Shown: piece after piece, positions 48,014 through 55,603 of the stretch
How positions within the stretch are numbered: the stretch's first letter is position 1
Layout of the letters: every line of letters starts with the position of its first letter
Virus record (IMG/VR): IMGVR_UViG_3300031456_000001
Location: 21,080 to 85,079 of that record
Length of the DNA stretch: 64,000 nucleotides
Strand: one strand, 5' to 3'
Source: a virus
Program-made: the position numbers and the translations under genes
Notes under the pieces: generated by a model
The model's database searches: none
What the model saw: only the letters and a program-made list of their open reading frames with translations
Told to the model about the DNA's origin: nothing

Positions 48014-48048
48014 TCACTCGCCGCCCATGATCATCAACCTTCCTGCAT
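48014..48048 (-). CDS. Two coupled micro-ORFs (MQEG and MIMGGE)
   Basis: MQEG (48034-48048) ends in TGATG, where MIMGGE (48014-48034) starts. Its ribosome site AGGAAGG lies within the first frame. The first bases ATGATCAT are shared with the micro-ORF at 39376-39399, which gives MIIGGGG. They lie 5 nt past the end of the repeat protein gene. Either a coupled leader or the remnant of a small gene. Confidence 0.35.
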
Positions 48049-48053
48049 GTCGA

Positions 48054-49595
48054 TCACCCCTGGCTGACGTGCATGAGTGGCGATGCGACGACGTGAGTCA
48101 GCGGCCCCGGCGTCACGTGGGTCAGGTGTGGTACGCCAGCCGGTTCGGTCGACGCGGGCGGGGCGGTCGTCGTGACGTGGCTGACCACGCGGGTGGGGCC
48201 GCTGGCCGCCTTCGAGCCGCCCGTGGTCGTGCCGGCGCGGGCCTGGACCGCGGCAGCCCCGGTGGCCGCCCTGCGCCCACTGGCGACGGTGACCGGGTGC
48301 GCGTACACGGTCGCCACGCCGGTGCCCCGGTGTTGCCCGGTGGCCGTGGTTGCGACCCGGGCGGCCGGGGCCGCGGATGCGGTCGCGACCTTGAAGCCGG
48401 TGGCGACAACGGCGGCGTGCGCGCTGACCACGGCCGCGCCGAGGTGGCCGGTGGCCGCAACCGTCGAGGAGCGGGCGGGCACCACGGCCGCGCCGGCGCC
48501 GGTTTTCGACCCGGCCGCCGTCGAACCCGGGTGGGCCAGGGTGCTGCCGGCGCCGGCGGCCACTTTGAGGCCGGTGGCCGCGACGACGGCGTGCGCCGAC
48601 CCGCTACCGGCCCCGGTGGCGACCTTCCGGCCGGCGCCGGTGACAGCCGGGTGTGCGACCGCCGTGCCGGGCCCGGATGCCACCTTCTGCCCGGCGCTAC
48701 CGGTCGCCGGGCGCACCGAGGGCGTGCCGGCCGCGGACGTGGCCTTCTGGCCGGCGGCCGTGGTGGCCGGGCGTGCGAGCGGCGCCGCGGCGGCGCTGGC
48801 CGTCTTCTGCCCGGCCGCCCCGGTCGAAGTGTGGGTGATGGTGTCCGCACTGCCCGATGCGGTGATGGCGGCGGCCGCACCGGCGGTGAATGTCGCCTGT
48901 CGGGCGGCCGCGAACTGCTGCAGCAGGTGCAGCGGGATCGACACGTAGAAGGAGGCGGCCGGGGGTGTCGACGGGGTCGTGCCGATGAGCGCCCCGAGCC
49001 AGGCCGTGCGCTTGTCGCTGCCGACACAGGTGGCGGTGACGCTGCCCGAGTTTCCCTGTACCGCCTGCGCGAGATCGTCGGCGGTAATCACCTGGTCGCC
49101 GGTGTCGAGACGCTCGGTGAAGCTGGCCGGCGGGGTCCACGCGCCGCCGCCCCAGTTGGTGGCGTAGAAGGCCAACAGCCGGTCCGGGCCGAGAGTGTTC
49201 AGGCTGACGGCGGGGGTGACGGTGCCGCTGATGTTGTCGAACGCCGTGCCGACAGGGGAGTCCCACGGGGAACCGGTGGTGACGCAGCCGGCGTAGCGGA
49301 TCGCCGACCCGGCCCGGTAGGTGGACAGGTCGAGGGTGAAGTCGTAGGTTCCGGCGTCGGCGCCGCTGGCCCGCTTCCAGACGACGGCGAGCGAGTTGGA
49401 TGCGCCGACGATCGGCGAACCCTCGGCGTGCACGAATCCGGCGGCGAGAGCGCTCAGGGTCCGCGCAGCGACGTCGATGAAGATCGGGATGACGATGACG
49501 TCGTTGGCGGCGACACCGGCGGGCACCGCAAAGCTGGCCGACGCGGAACTGCCCAGGAGGTGGGTGCCGATCGACCCGAACGCCGGTGCAGCCAC
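48054..49595 (-). CDS. Virion-type protein with eleven 20-residue repeats
   Basis: 513 aa; GTG with GGGGCGGGGG upstream. Residues 1-245 are a folded beta domain (AFGSIGTHLLGSSASASFAV). Residues 255-480 hold eleven degenerate 20-residue units with the pattern xxGxKxAxGAxxxxAHxxxT; key glycines fall at 262, 282, 302, 322, 342, 362, 383, 400, 420, 440, 460. The C-terminus repeats LTHV (PHLTHVTPGPLTHV). Low-complexity repeats of this kind occur in head decoration or fibre proteins. Position in the head block supports a surface role. Confidence 0.6.
   Translation of the reverse strand: MAAPAFGSIGTHLLGSSASASFAVPAGVAANDVIVIPIFIDVAARTLSALAAGFVHAEGSPIVGASNSLAVVWKRASGADAGTYDFTLDLSTYRAGSAIRYAGCVTTGSPWDSPVGTAFDNISGTVTPAVSLNTLGPDRLLAFYATNWGGGAWTPPASFTERLDTGDQVITADDLAQAVQGNSGSVTATCVGSDKRTAWLGALIGTTPSTPPAASFYVSIPLHLLQQFAAARQATFTAGAAAAITASGSADTITHTSTGAAGQKTASAAAAPLARPATTAAGQKATSAAGTPSVRPATGSAGQKVASGPGTAVAHPAVTGAGRKVATGAGSGSAHAVVAATGLKVAAGAGSTLAHPGSTAAGSKTGAGAAVVPARSSTVAATGHLGAAVVSAHAAVVATGFKVATASAAPAARVATTATGQHRGTGVATVYAHPVTVASGRRAATGAAAVQARAGTTTGGSKAASGPTRVVSHVTTTAPPASTEPAGVPHLTHVTPGPLTHVVASPLMHVSQG
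48156..48833 (-). repeat. Eleven 60-bp imperfect tandem repeats in coding sequence
   Basis: In-frame repeat block in the 513-aa gene. Units share about half of their residues; the first three keep AGQK at exactly 20-residue spacing. Units six to eight are 21 and 17 residues, showing expansion and contraction. Confidence 0.75.
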
Positions 49596-49652
49596 AACCC
49601 CCGCCCCCTGCTCCCTAGATGGTTACGGCGTCGGCGAGGCGTCGGCGACGGG

Positions 49653-49817
49653 TCAGCCCTGCAGCGCCTGCCAGTCGTGCAGCCGGGCCGGGTGGACGAC
49701 GAGGCCGCCCACTTCGGTCGGCAGGTCGTTGCCGTCGGAGTCGTGGCACGGGGTACCCGCCACGACACCGCACCGGCGGCAGTCGACGGTGGCGCGGGCC
49801 TGCTCTTCGTCGGTCAT
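49653..49817 (-). CDS. 54-residue zinc finger protein
   Basis: ATG at 49817. DCRRCGVVAGTPCHDSDGND, then VVHPARLHDWQAL, matches the small actinobacterial/phage zinc finger pattern CxxCgxxxGxxCxxxxG....HxxR. It binds one zinc through three Cys and one His. Sits between two structural genes. Function unknown. Confidence 0.7.
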   Translation of the reverse strand: MTDEEQARATVDCRRCGVVAGTPCHDSDGNDLPTEVGGLVVHPARLHDWQALQG

Positions 49818-49834
49818 ACGGCGACCTTCCGTGG

Positions 49835-50380
49835 TCAGTTCAGGATGAGGGCGGCGAGGTTGTTGGTCTTCACCGTGTTCGAGGCGCTCGACGCGCTGTA
49901 GGTGCAGGAGACGCCGATCGCCCGGGCGATCGTGGTGTCCCAGGTGACCGTACGCAGCGCCTGCGTGATCGGGATGGGGGTGCTCGTCCAGGCGGTCAGG
50001 GACGTGCCCAGCTTCAGCTCGCCGGAGCCGACGACCGTGCACGTGGTGCCGATCGTGCCGGCGAACGTGCCGAGCCACTCCATCTCCCACGGCCAGGCGG
50101 CGGCACCTGAGCCGGTGGCGATGACCGACGACAGCGCGATGTCGGTCGTGATGCTGGCGGCCACGGTGCCGATGTACAAGCCCAGCGTGATATTCGGCGT
50201 GCCGGTCGTGGAGAACTCGCCGTTGGTCTTGATCCACAGCTTCTGCCCCAGGCGCGGCACGTAGGCGCCGAACACCGGCAGGGGCTGCGGGCTGACATCC
50301 TGCTTCGTGGTGAACGAGCCGAACGACGCGCCGGCCGCGGTGTGGAACGGGTCGAGCGCGGTGGCAAAGCTGAAGTTCAT
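49835..50380 (-). CDS. Hypothetical structural protein
   Basis: 181 aa; ATG at 50380. Thr/Ser/Gly-rich beta sequence (PRLGQKLWIKTNGEFSTTGT and TTCTVVGSGELKLGTSLTAW). Jelly-roll type spacing with no cysteine motif. Resembles the gene product at 36410 in composition. Position in the head block suggests a decoration or fibre head. Confidence 0.55.
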   Translation of the reverse strand: MNFSFATALDPFHTAAGASFGSFTTKQDVSPQPLPVFGAYVPRLGQKLWIKTNGEFSTTGTPNITLGLYIGTVAASITTDIALSSVIATGSGAAAWPWEMEWLGTFAGTIGTTCTVVGSGELKLGTSLTAWTSTPIPITQALRTVTWDTTIARAIGVSCTYSASSASNTVKTNNLAALILN

Positions 50381-50387
50381 GGCGCTC

Positions 50388-51023
50388 CTAGCCCGGCAGG
50401 GAGACGGTGAAGGTCGGCACGGTGTACTGCCCCTGCCCGGCGAACACCTCAGGCGTGAACTTCTGCACGTCGCCGTCGCCGATGGCCGTGATGTCGACCG
50501 CGGAGCCGCCGAGCGTGGTGGACACGCGGAAGGCGTCCGTGGTCAGCCCGGCTGCGATGACGAAGTACTCGGTGTCCTCGGACAGGCCGGTCGGCAGGGA
50601 GGCGCCGATGGTCGCCCAGAACAGCACCGAGTTGCCGGAGGCGAGGCCGTGCGCGGGGCTGAAAATGTCGTTGGCGGTGACCCCGGCCGAGTCGACGGAG
50701 ACGGCCCGCCGGGCTGACGCGCCGGCCGGCGACCATGCCTTCTGGGTGCCCGCGGTGGATGCGTCGTAGTTGGCCACAGCCCGCACGGTGGTGGCTGCCG
50801 GCACGTCGAACGTCTTCGACGCGGACGACGCTTTGGCCCCGGCGGCCGCGGCGGAATACGTGAAGCTCTGCCGAGCGTAAGCCGGGGATCCGCCGGTCAC
50901 CTCGTTGCCACCCGCGGGCGGAAAGCCGGTGTGCAGGGACATGAATGGTGTCGTGGTGAGCCCCGCGGCGACGGCGGAATCAAGCAGGGCATTCTTAACC
51001 GTATCGGGCAAAGTGGCAGTCAT
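50388..51023 (-). CDS. Tail fibre/decoration-type structural protein
   Basis: 211 aa. FMSLHTGFPPAGGNEVTGGS, then PAYARQSFTYSAAAAG, is a start seen in many actinophage and mycobacteriophage structural proteins (LHTGDPGxxGxNEVxGGSYARQ). AVSVDSAGVTANDIFSPAHG onward forms beta strands. It could be a capsid-fibre or decoration protein. 7 bp downstream lies the next gene. Confidence 0.68.
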   Translation of the reverse strand: MTATLPDTVKNALLDSAVAAGLTTTPFMSLHTGFPPAGGNEVTGGSPAYARQSFTYSAAAAGAKASSASKTFDVPAATTVRAVANYDASTAGTQKAWSPAGASARRAVSVDSAGVTANDIFSPAHGLASGNSVLFWATIGASLPTGLSEDTEYFVIAAGLTTDAFRVSTTLGGSAVDITAIGDGDVQKFTPEVFAGQGQYTVPTFTVSLPG

Positions 51024-51044
51024 GCCGAAAATCCCTTCATTCCG

Positions 51045-51392
51045 CTATCTGGTGATGCTGCGCCGCAGCCGGGCGTCGCCTTCGGCGAGGCAGTCGGTTT
51101 CGGTGCCGTCGGTGATGATCAGGTCGTAGACCCCGGACCGCCAGGTCATGGTGTCCGTGTCGGTGTCCGGGATGGTGGCGGTGACGGTGCCCGTCGTCGT
51201 CTCGATGCTGACGTCGGCCTCGGCGAGCACCACGTCATCCTCGGCGCTGGCCCGCACCTGCATGGCGCCGGTCCAGCCGGCCAGGTCCCGCACCTCAAGC
51301 TGCAGGGTGTCGGGGTTCTCGACCTGGCAACGCACCGGCAGTTCGAAGGTGGAACCCTGCTTGACGACGATGTTGTGTGCGATCGCGACCAC
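51045..51392 (-). CDS. Small beta-rich structural protein
   Basis: 115 aa; GTG with GGGGAGGTG upstream. KQGSTFELPVRCQVENPDTL, then DLAGWTGAMQVRASAEDDVV, then TMTWRSGVYDLIITDGTETD, has the Ig-like/BppU-N pattern (G.T......v......DLtG......vR). It may decorate the capsid or attach a fibre. Downstream of the capsid and its hairpin. Confidence 0.58.
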   Translation of the reverse strand: MVAIAHNIVVKQGSTFELPVRCQVENPDTLQLEVRDLAGWTGAMQVRASAEDDVVLAEADVSIETTTGTVTATIPDTDTDTMTWRSGVYDLIITDGTETDCLAEGDARLRRSITR

Positions 51393-51416
51393 AGCCCACC
51401 TCCCCGGATGTGCGAA

Positions 51417-51446
51417 GACCGGCGGCAGCAGATGCCGCCGCCGGTC
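51417..51446 (-). terminator. GC-rich hairpin after the capsid gene
   Basis: In the minus sense GACCGGCGGCGGCATCTGCT runs into TGCCGCCGGTC; stem of 10-11 bp with three unpaired bases on one side. It lies in the 117-bp gap between the capsid and the next gene and may stop most transcripts so that capsid mRNA is in excess. Confidence 0.55.
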
Positions 51447-51509
51447 CTTTCCCCCGCCTGCGCTACAGGCGCGCCCGGGCCGCTGCCGGCCTCCGGGCGC
51501 CCTCGCGCG

Positions 51510-52580
51510 TTAGTCGGTGATGCGCTCCAGGACGGACGCGGCCTTCTCGTGCGTGAGCTTGAACGCGCGCCGGGTGCGGAACTTCATCGCGTAGTCGTCG
51601 GTGTCGTCCTGCGCGCGGGCGTCGTCGGTCAGGGTTTCCGGGCCGGACCGGTCGCCACGCGCGAGGTGCCGCTTGTTGGCGAAATACAGCAGGTCGTTGC
51701 CGGCCGGGCTGCCCGAGTTGGCCGCCGACGTCTTGCAGCCACGCGACCAGTAGATCGGCGTCTCGAAGAGGCTGTCCGGGGTGGCGTTGCCCGGCATCTT
51801 CGAGCCGCGCTGGAAGATCGGGCGGCCCTGGCCATCGACGCAGAGCCGCAGCGCGCTGCGCCAGCCGGGCGCCGCGATGACGATCATGTCGGCCTGGTTC
51901 CAGTACTTGCCGGTCTCGACGAGCTGGAACAGGTAGGAGAGCTTCTCGTACAGCGACGTCCCGAGCGGGGTCGTCGGCAGCGAGATGAGGTCGTCGTCCC
52001 ACGTGGTGTAGTTGGCGTCCGCGACGTACGAGGTGGCGGAGTTGGTCGTCCGCAGCGCCTTGTAGGCCGAGGTGAACGGCGCGATCGCGGTGCCGTCCTC
52101 GGTCGCGGTAACGCCGAGGCACGCGTTGTCGAACACGTCGGCGTACGAGATGGCCCAGTCGAGGGCCTTCGTACCGAGCACGTCGAGGCGGGTGTTGGCG
52201 TCGGCCAGGTCGTCCTCATCGACGGTCACGCGGGCGATGAACCGCCGGGCGGTAAGGATGACGTCGTCGTTGGTCGAGGTGTCCGACACGTACGTGGTGC
52301 CGGCCTGGACGGTGATGCCCGCCGACCGCGGGATCGACTTCGTCTTCGAGTTCATGATCACCCGTCGCGCCTGCGACTCGATCACGGACTCGGTGAGCAC
52401 CCGCTGAATGACGTTCGAGTCGTACTCGATCGGGATCCAGGTGGTGATGTTCATGTTGGCGCCACCGGCGGCGGCGTAGACCGGCTGACCACCGCGGGTG
52501 AAGCCGATGACGGTGCCGGAGACGGCCTCGTCGCGGTCGGTGGTGACGTCCCACTGCACGCGGGAGCTGGTGCGCTGCAT
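51510..52580 (-). CDS. Major capsid protein, HK97-like
   Basis: 356 aa; ATG with GAGAGGAC just upstream. SNVIQRVLTESVIESQARRV, then AGTTYVSDTSTNDDVILTAR, then FIARVTVDEDDLADANTRLD, follow the N-arm and spine of HK97 capsids. SLYEKLSYLFQLVETGKYWN, ADMIVIAAPGWRSALRLCVD, GDRSGPETLTDDARAQ and FRTRRAFKLTHEKAASVL supply the P- and A-domain elements. No long N-terminal delta domain is seen; scaffolding is a separate gene. Its own promoter and a structured leader lie upstream. Confidence 0.9.
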   Translation of the reverse strand: MQRTSSRVQWDVTTDRDEAVSGTVIGFTRGGQPVYAAAGGANMNITTWIPIEYDSNVIQRVLTESVIESQARRVIMNSKTKSIPRSAGITVQAGTTYVSDTSTNDDVILTARRFIARVTVDEDDLADANTRLDVLGTKALDWAISYADVFDNACLGVTATEDGTAIAPFTSAYKALRTTNSATSYVADANYTTWDDDLISLPTTPLGTSLYEKLSYLFQLVETGKYWNQADMIVIAAPGWRSALRLCVDGQGRPIFQRGSKMPGNATPDSLFETPIYWSRGCKTSAANSGSPAGNDLLYFANKRHLARGDRSGPETLTDDARAQDDTDDYAMKFRTRRAFKLTHEKAASVLERITD

Positions 52581-52590
52581 GTCTTGTCCT

Positions 52591-52635
52591 CTCGCTCGCG
52601 CACATCGGGTGTCTTCGATGCTCGTCGCGAGCGAG
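52591..52635 (-). promoter_or_regulatory. Structured 5' leader hairpin of the capsid gene
   Basis: Arms CTCGCTCGCG (52591-52600) and CGCGAGCGAG (52626-52635) enclose an inner stem CATCG/CGATG. The 3' arm of the hairpin on the mRNA touches the Shine-Dalgarno AGGA, 11 nt before the ATG. It could regulate translation or shield the mRNA. Confidence 0.6.
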
Positions 52636-52694
52636 GGAGGTAGCCAGGGCGGCCCGTCACGGGTAGCGCGGTGGTTTTCCTTACCTGATCAATG

Positions 52695-52723
52695 AAAATA
52701 GCACAAGCGTTTCATTGGGCCAA
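52695..52723 (-). promoter_or_regulatory. Candidate capsid promoter
   Basis: TTGGCC (52718-52723), 17-nt spacer, TATTTT (52695-52700). This is the most AT-rich spot of the late region and differs from the recurrent family. An AATGAAA/TTTCATT inverted repeat (52691-52697, 52710-52716) overlaps it and may bind a regulator. Confidence 0.5.
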
Positions 52724-52736
52724 TAGCCGGACATGG

Positions 52737-52768
52737 CACAGCCCCCGGCCAGTGGACCGGGGGCTGTG
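52737..52768 (-). terminator. 12-bp perfect hairpin before capsid promoter
   Basis: CACAGCCCCCGG and CCGGGGGCTGTG pair around CCAGTGGA. It follows the coiled-coil gene (stop at 52793) and precedes the capsid promoter, isolating the capsid unit. Confidence 0.65.
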
Positions 52769-52792
52769 TTCGCCGGGGCGGGCGACGGCTTG

Positions 52793-53149
52793 TCAGAGAC
52801 CCGGCTCGGCCGGCGGGGGCGGGGTGTCGGAGCCGTCGGCGTCACCGACGGCCACGTCGAGGTCGGCGAGCGCCGCGGTGGCCGCATCGAGCTTCGCGTT
52901 GGCCTGGTCGACGGCGGCCTGGCCGGTGGCGGTGAGGTTCTCCCGTTCGGCGTTCATCGCCGTGGTCAGCGCGACGAAGTCGGCGTGGATGTCGGCGGTC
53001 GTCGCGGCGAGCGCGTCGACCTTCGTGGACAGGGCGTTGACCTGCTCGGCAGCGGTTGCCATGAGCGCTCCTAGGTTGTCGATCTTGGTTTCGATGCGCT
53101 CGATCGCCGCGATCGCGTCGAGCACCAGCTTTGCATCGGCCAGGCTCAC
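52793..53149 (-). CDS. Coiled-coil protein before capsid
   Basis: 118 aa from GTG 53149; the ATG at 53062 with AGGAG upstream is a real alternative. Heptad-like helix throughout: IAAIERIETKIDNLGALMAT, EQVNALSTKVDALAATTADI, ENLTATGQAAVDQANAKLDA. The C-terminus is Pro/Asp-rich. Fibrous trimeric or dimeric proteins like this may be head fibres or scaffold helpers. Position between scaffold and capsid fits either. Confidence 0.6.
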   Translation of the reverse strand: MSLADAKLVLDAIAAIERIETKIDNLGALMATAAEQVNALSTKVDALAATTADIHADFVALTTAMNAERENLTATGQAAVDQANAKLDAATAALADLDVAVGDADGSDTPPPPAEPGL

Positions 53150-53218
53150 GGCGCACCTCTTCCGGCGTGATCGAACAGACGATGGAACGATACCGCGTCA
53201 CCCGTCCGGGCGCGCTTC

Positions 53219-54244
53219 CTACACCCGACCGCGTTCGAACATCTGTGCGGCGATCTTCTCTTCCCAGGTCTTCGGTGCGGCCTGCTGCCGGCCGCGGCCG
53301 CCGCCATCGACGTCGCGGGCGCCCCGGCTGGCCCGGGTTGCGGTCCGGGCCGTGGCGGCCGTCCGGCGTCGGGCCGGCTTGCGCTCCTCGAACAGGTTCG
53401 GGAAGTCCTCCTGGAGCTGCGTGATGGCCTCTTCGATGCCGAGCAGCTCGAAGCTGTCGCCGTCGAGGTCCAGGTCCAGCTCGTCGGGGTCGATGGTGCG
53501 CATGATCCGGCGCAGCTGCCGGTCGTCGCCGGTGAACCCGGCGTCGCGCAGGGCGAGGCGGGCGGCGTGCTCGGCGAGGATCGGCATCAGCTCTTCGCGG
53601 GCTTTCTGCTCGCCGCGGCGTTCCGCGGTCAGCACCGCGCGGGCGTGTTCCTTGTCCCGCTGCCGGCGGCTGCGTTCGTCGTCGCCGCGGCGCGGGTCGT
53701 CCTCGTACTGGTCGACGTCGGCGGTGTCGTCGCGCGGGTCGACGACGTCGTCGCCGTACGGGTGTCCGGTTTCGGGGTCGATGCCGCGTTCGGTGAGCCA
53801 GGTGCCGAAGTCGTCGATGCCGAGCTTGTCGGCGTACTTGCCGATGCGGCGGCGTTTGCCGGCTTCGGCGTTGGCCCGCTTCAGCGAGCCGGTGACCCGG
53901 TCCCAGGTGGCCCGGTCCGGCGGGGTCCAGTCGGCGTCTTCCCCGTCCTCGTCCTCGCCGTCGTCCTGCTGCTGGCGCCCCCGGCGGGCCTTCCGCGCGG
54001 CCGGCTCGTCCTCGTCGTCGTCATCGTCGTCCGCGTCGTCGTCGGCGTCCCGACCCGAATCGTCGTCGTCGTCGAACTCGGGATCGTCGCCTTCGTCGTC
54101 ACCGACCGCGAATTCGATTCTGCTGCCGCCGGAGCGGCCGCCCTGGGCGCTGTAGACGGGCACGCCGAGCACCGTGTAGGCGATCGGGGTGTAGGGCGAG
54201 GCAGAAGCCGCCCGTAGCCCAGGCTTGACTGCAGTGGTGGTCAT
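53219..54244 (-). CDS. Scaffolding protein
   Basis: 341 aa; ATG with GGGAGG 9 nt upstream. Very acidic, low-complexity first third (Asp runs about 45-105), a charged helical middle (DDERSRRQRDKEHARAVLTA) and a basic C-terminus (ERKPARRRTAATARTATRAS). This acidic-helix-basic layout and the position between portal and capsid are typical of scaffolds. The basic end would bind the capsid shell. No protease domain is visible. Confidence 0.78.
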   Translation of the reverse strand: MTTTAVKPGLRAASASPYTPIAYTVLGVPVYSAQGGRSGGSRIEFAVGDDEGDDPEFDDDDDSGRDADDDADDDDDDEDEPAARKARRGRQQQDDGEDEDGEDADWTPPDRATWDRVTGSLKRANAEAGKRRRIGKYADKLGIDDFGTWLTERGIDPETGHPYGDDVVDPRDDTADVDQYEDDPRRGDDERSRRQRDKEHARAVLTAERRGEQKAREELMPILAEHAARLALRDAGFTGDDRQLRRIMRTIDPDELDLDLDGDSFELLGIEEAITQLQEDFPNLFEERKPARRRTAATARTATRASRGARDVDGGGRGRQQAAPKTWEEKIAAQMFERGRV

Positions 54245-54334
54245 CTCGACCGGCCTCCCTGTTCGCGGTGCCCGTCGCGGGCGTGACGTCGCGTCGGTGA
54301 TCAGGGTAGCCGAACAGGCGTACGAACAACAGGA

Positions 54335-54358
54335 AGCCCCGCCCGGGTGGGCGGGGCT
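54335..54358 (-). terminator. 10-bp hairpin
   Basis: AGCCCCGCCC and GGGCGGGGCT pair around GGGT. It follows the acidic zinc-ribbon gene (stop at 54371). No U-tract. Confidence 0.62.
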
Positions 54359-54370
54359 GGTCCTGGATGG

Positions 54371-54721
54371 TCAGGTGTTGTCGCGCTCGTCGGCGAATTC
54401 GATGCCGTCGTTGGTGTCGGGGTTGTCCCACCGGTCCGCGGTGTCCTGCGGGGCGGGCTGCTCGTCGGCGTCGTCGCCGTACAGCGGTTCGGCGGTGCAG
54501 GTCCGGACGTGCTCGGCGGCCTGCTCGGCCTGTTCCGGCGTGAACTCCTCGCCGCACCGGTCGCACACCGCGTCTTCGCTTTCGGCGTCTTCCGGGTCCT
54601 CGTCGTAGTCATAGTCATCAAAGTCGTCGGGGTCCGGACCCTCGTCGTACTGGGGGTAGTCCCAGCCGGTCGGCTCGCCGGCCTCGTTCCGGTAGATCTG
54701 TGCGCCAACTCCGGGGAACAT
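54371..54721 (-). CDS. Acidic zinc-ribbon protein
   Basis: 116 aa; ATG in the shared leader CGAAGGAGGCCCCAGATG. About 30 percent Asp/Glu. AVCDRCGEEFTPEQAEQAAE, then HVRTC, is a C2HC-type zinc site (CxxC...HxxxC). The rest is low complexity (DDFDDYDYDEDPEDAESED). May be a DNA mimic or a scaffold partner; function unknown. Confidence 0.62.
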   Translation of the reverse strand: MFPGVGAQIYRNEAGEPTGWDYPQYDEGPDPDDFDDYDYDEDPEDAESEDAVCDRCGEEFTPEQAEQAAEHVRTCTAEPLYGDDADEQPAPQDTADRWDNPDTNDGIEFADERDNT

Positions 54722-54748
54722 CTGGGGCCTCCTTCGTGGTGGGATTGG

Positions 54749-55126
54749 TCAGTCGCCGATCGAGTACCAGTCGTTGCGATCGCAGCCGGGCGCCGAACAG
54801 GTGATGCGGTCGCCGTACGCCTCCTGCGTGGTGACCACCGTGTCGTAGCCCTTGCACTTGGGGCAGCGCGACACCGCGTACAGGTCAGGCTGACCACCAT
54901 GGTTTGGTGTGCCGTCGGCATGCCGCGCAACGGTGAACGCATCCTCGCCGAGTTCCCACGGGCCGGGCCGGTACGCCGGGTCGGTGATGCGGTGGTCCCA
55001 GGCGGCCTTCACGGTGACGATCGGCTTGCGGCACGTGCTGCACAGGTGACCGGCATCCACGTCGGCGAGAACGGCCAGAACGACCTCGCCGTCGCGGTGC
55101 CAGATAGTGGCAGTGTCGATGGGCAT
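54749..55126 (-). CDS. Zinc-finger hypothetical protein
   Basis: 125 aa; ATG in the shared leader GAGGAGGCCCCAGATG. Three Cys pairs: LCSTCRKP (29-36), SRCPKCKGYD (86-95) and ITCSAPGCDRND. A rubredoxin- or ribbon-like zinc protein. Its promoter overlaps the stop of the frameshift extension at 55181. Function unknown. Confidence 0.65.
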   Translation of the reverse strand: MPIDTATIWHRDGEVVLAVLADVDAGHLCSTCRKPIVTVKAAWDHRITDPAYRPGPWELGEDAFTVARHADGTPNHGGQPDLYAVSRCPKCKGYDTVVTTQEAYGDRITCSAPGCDRNDWYSIGD

Positions 55127-55154
55127 CTGGGGCCTCCTCGTTAGTGGAGACCCC

Positions 55155-55184
55155 AGGCTAGCAAACTGTCACGCGACGTGTCAA
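55155..55184 (-). promoter_or_regulatory. Promoter of the recurrent TTGACA family
   Basis: TTGACA (55179-55184), 18-nt spacer with GCGTGACAGTTTGC, TAGCCT (55155-55160). The leader is nearly identical to that at 33904-33962. It overlaps the stop codon of the frameshift extension. Confidence 0.82.
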
Positions 55185-55597
55185 CTTCCGGGGTTGACGA
55201 GGTCGGGGTGGGCCATGTTGGCCTTGCGACTTCCGGTGTCGCCCTCGATGGCCTTGGAGTCGAGGTAGCGCCGCCGCAGCGCCTCCAAGAGGCGTTTGAT
55301 GGTCTGCGGCTTCGACGCGCCGGCCTCGACGGTGACCTTGTTGTCCCGGGCGACGGCCCGCAGCGCGGGCGCGCTGTAGCCCTTGAGGATGTTCTCGGCG
55401 GCGAAGTCGGACGGGGCGTTGCGCAGGCTGTAGGCCAGGTCCGTCTCGCCTTCGATGCGGGGGCGGAGCCGGGCGCGGTCGGCGTCGGTGGCGCCGACGG
55501 GAATGGGCGTCGGGGTGGGCGCCCGCAGGGCGGCGGGCGCAGCCGCGCGGACGGCCGGAGCCGCCGTCTCGGTGCGCCCGCCCTGCGGGCTTACGCT
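55181..55597 (-). CDS. -1 frameshift extension of the giant protein (138 residues)
   Basis: Frame entered by a -1 slip on G GGA AAA at 55597-55603; no start codon with a ribosome site lies in it. It begins SVSPQGGRTETAAPAVRAA, then a Pro/Ala linker. A SAP-like two-helix part follows: AENILKGYSAPALRAVARDN, then ASKPQTIKRLLEALRRRY. It is coded like a gene and ends at the TGA in the next promoter. Annotation as an extension rather than a separate gene is inference. Confidence 0.6.
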   Translation of the reverse strand, partial: SVSPQGGRTETAAPAVRAAAPAALRAPTPTPIPVGATDADRARLRPRIEGETDLAYSLRNAPSDFAAENILKGYSAPALRAVARDNKVTVEAGASKPQTIKRLLEALRRRYLDSKAIEGDTGSRKANMAHPDLVNPGS

Positions 55598-55603
55598 TTT
55601 CCC
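55576..55603 (-). promoter_or_regulatory. Candidate -1 frameshift signal 2 (GGGAAAA plus hairpin)
   Basis: Heptamer G GGA AAA (55597-55603) in the frame of the 1270-aa ORF, 6-nt spacer GCGTAA, then hairpin GCCCGC-AGG-GCGGGC (55576-55590). Spacing and hairpin are the same as at signal 1. G GGA AAG of phage lambda is a close relative of this heptamer. Confidence 0.65.

Noticed and set aside
48156-48833. CRISPR-like array
   Set aside because: The period is 60 bp, in frame and coding, without constant repeats or variable spacers.
46530-49901. Long plus-strand frame across connector genes
   Set aside because: Runs opposite seven coupled minus-strand genes with good motifs; composition is Gly/Arg-rich shadow type.
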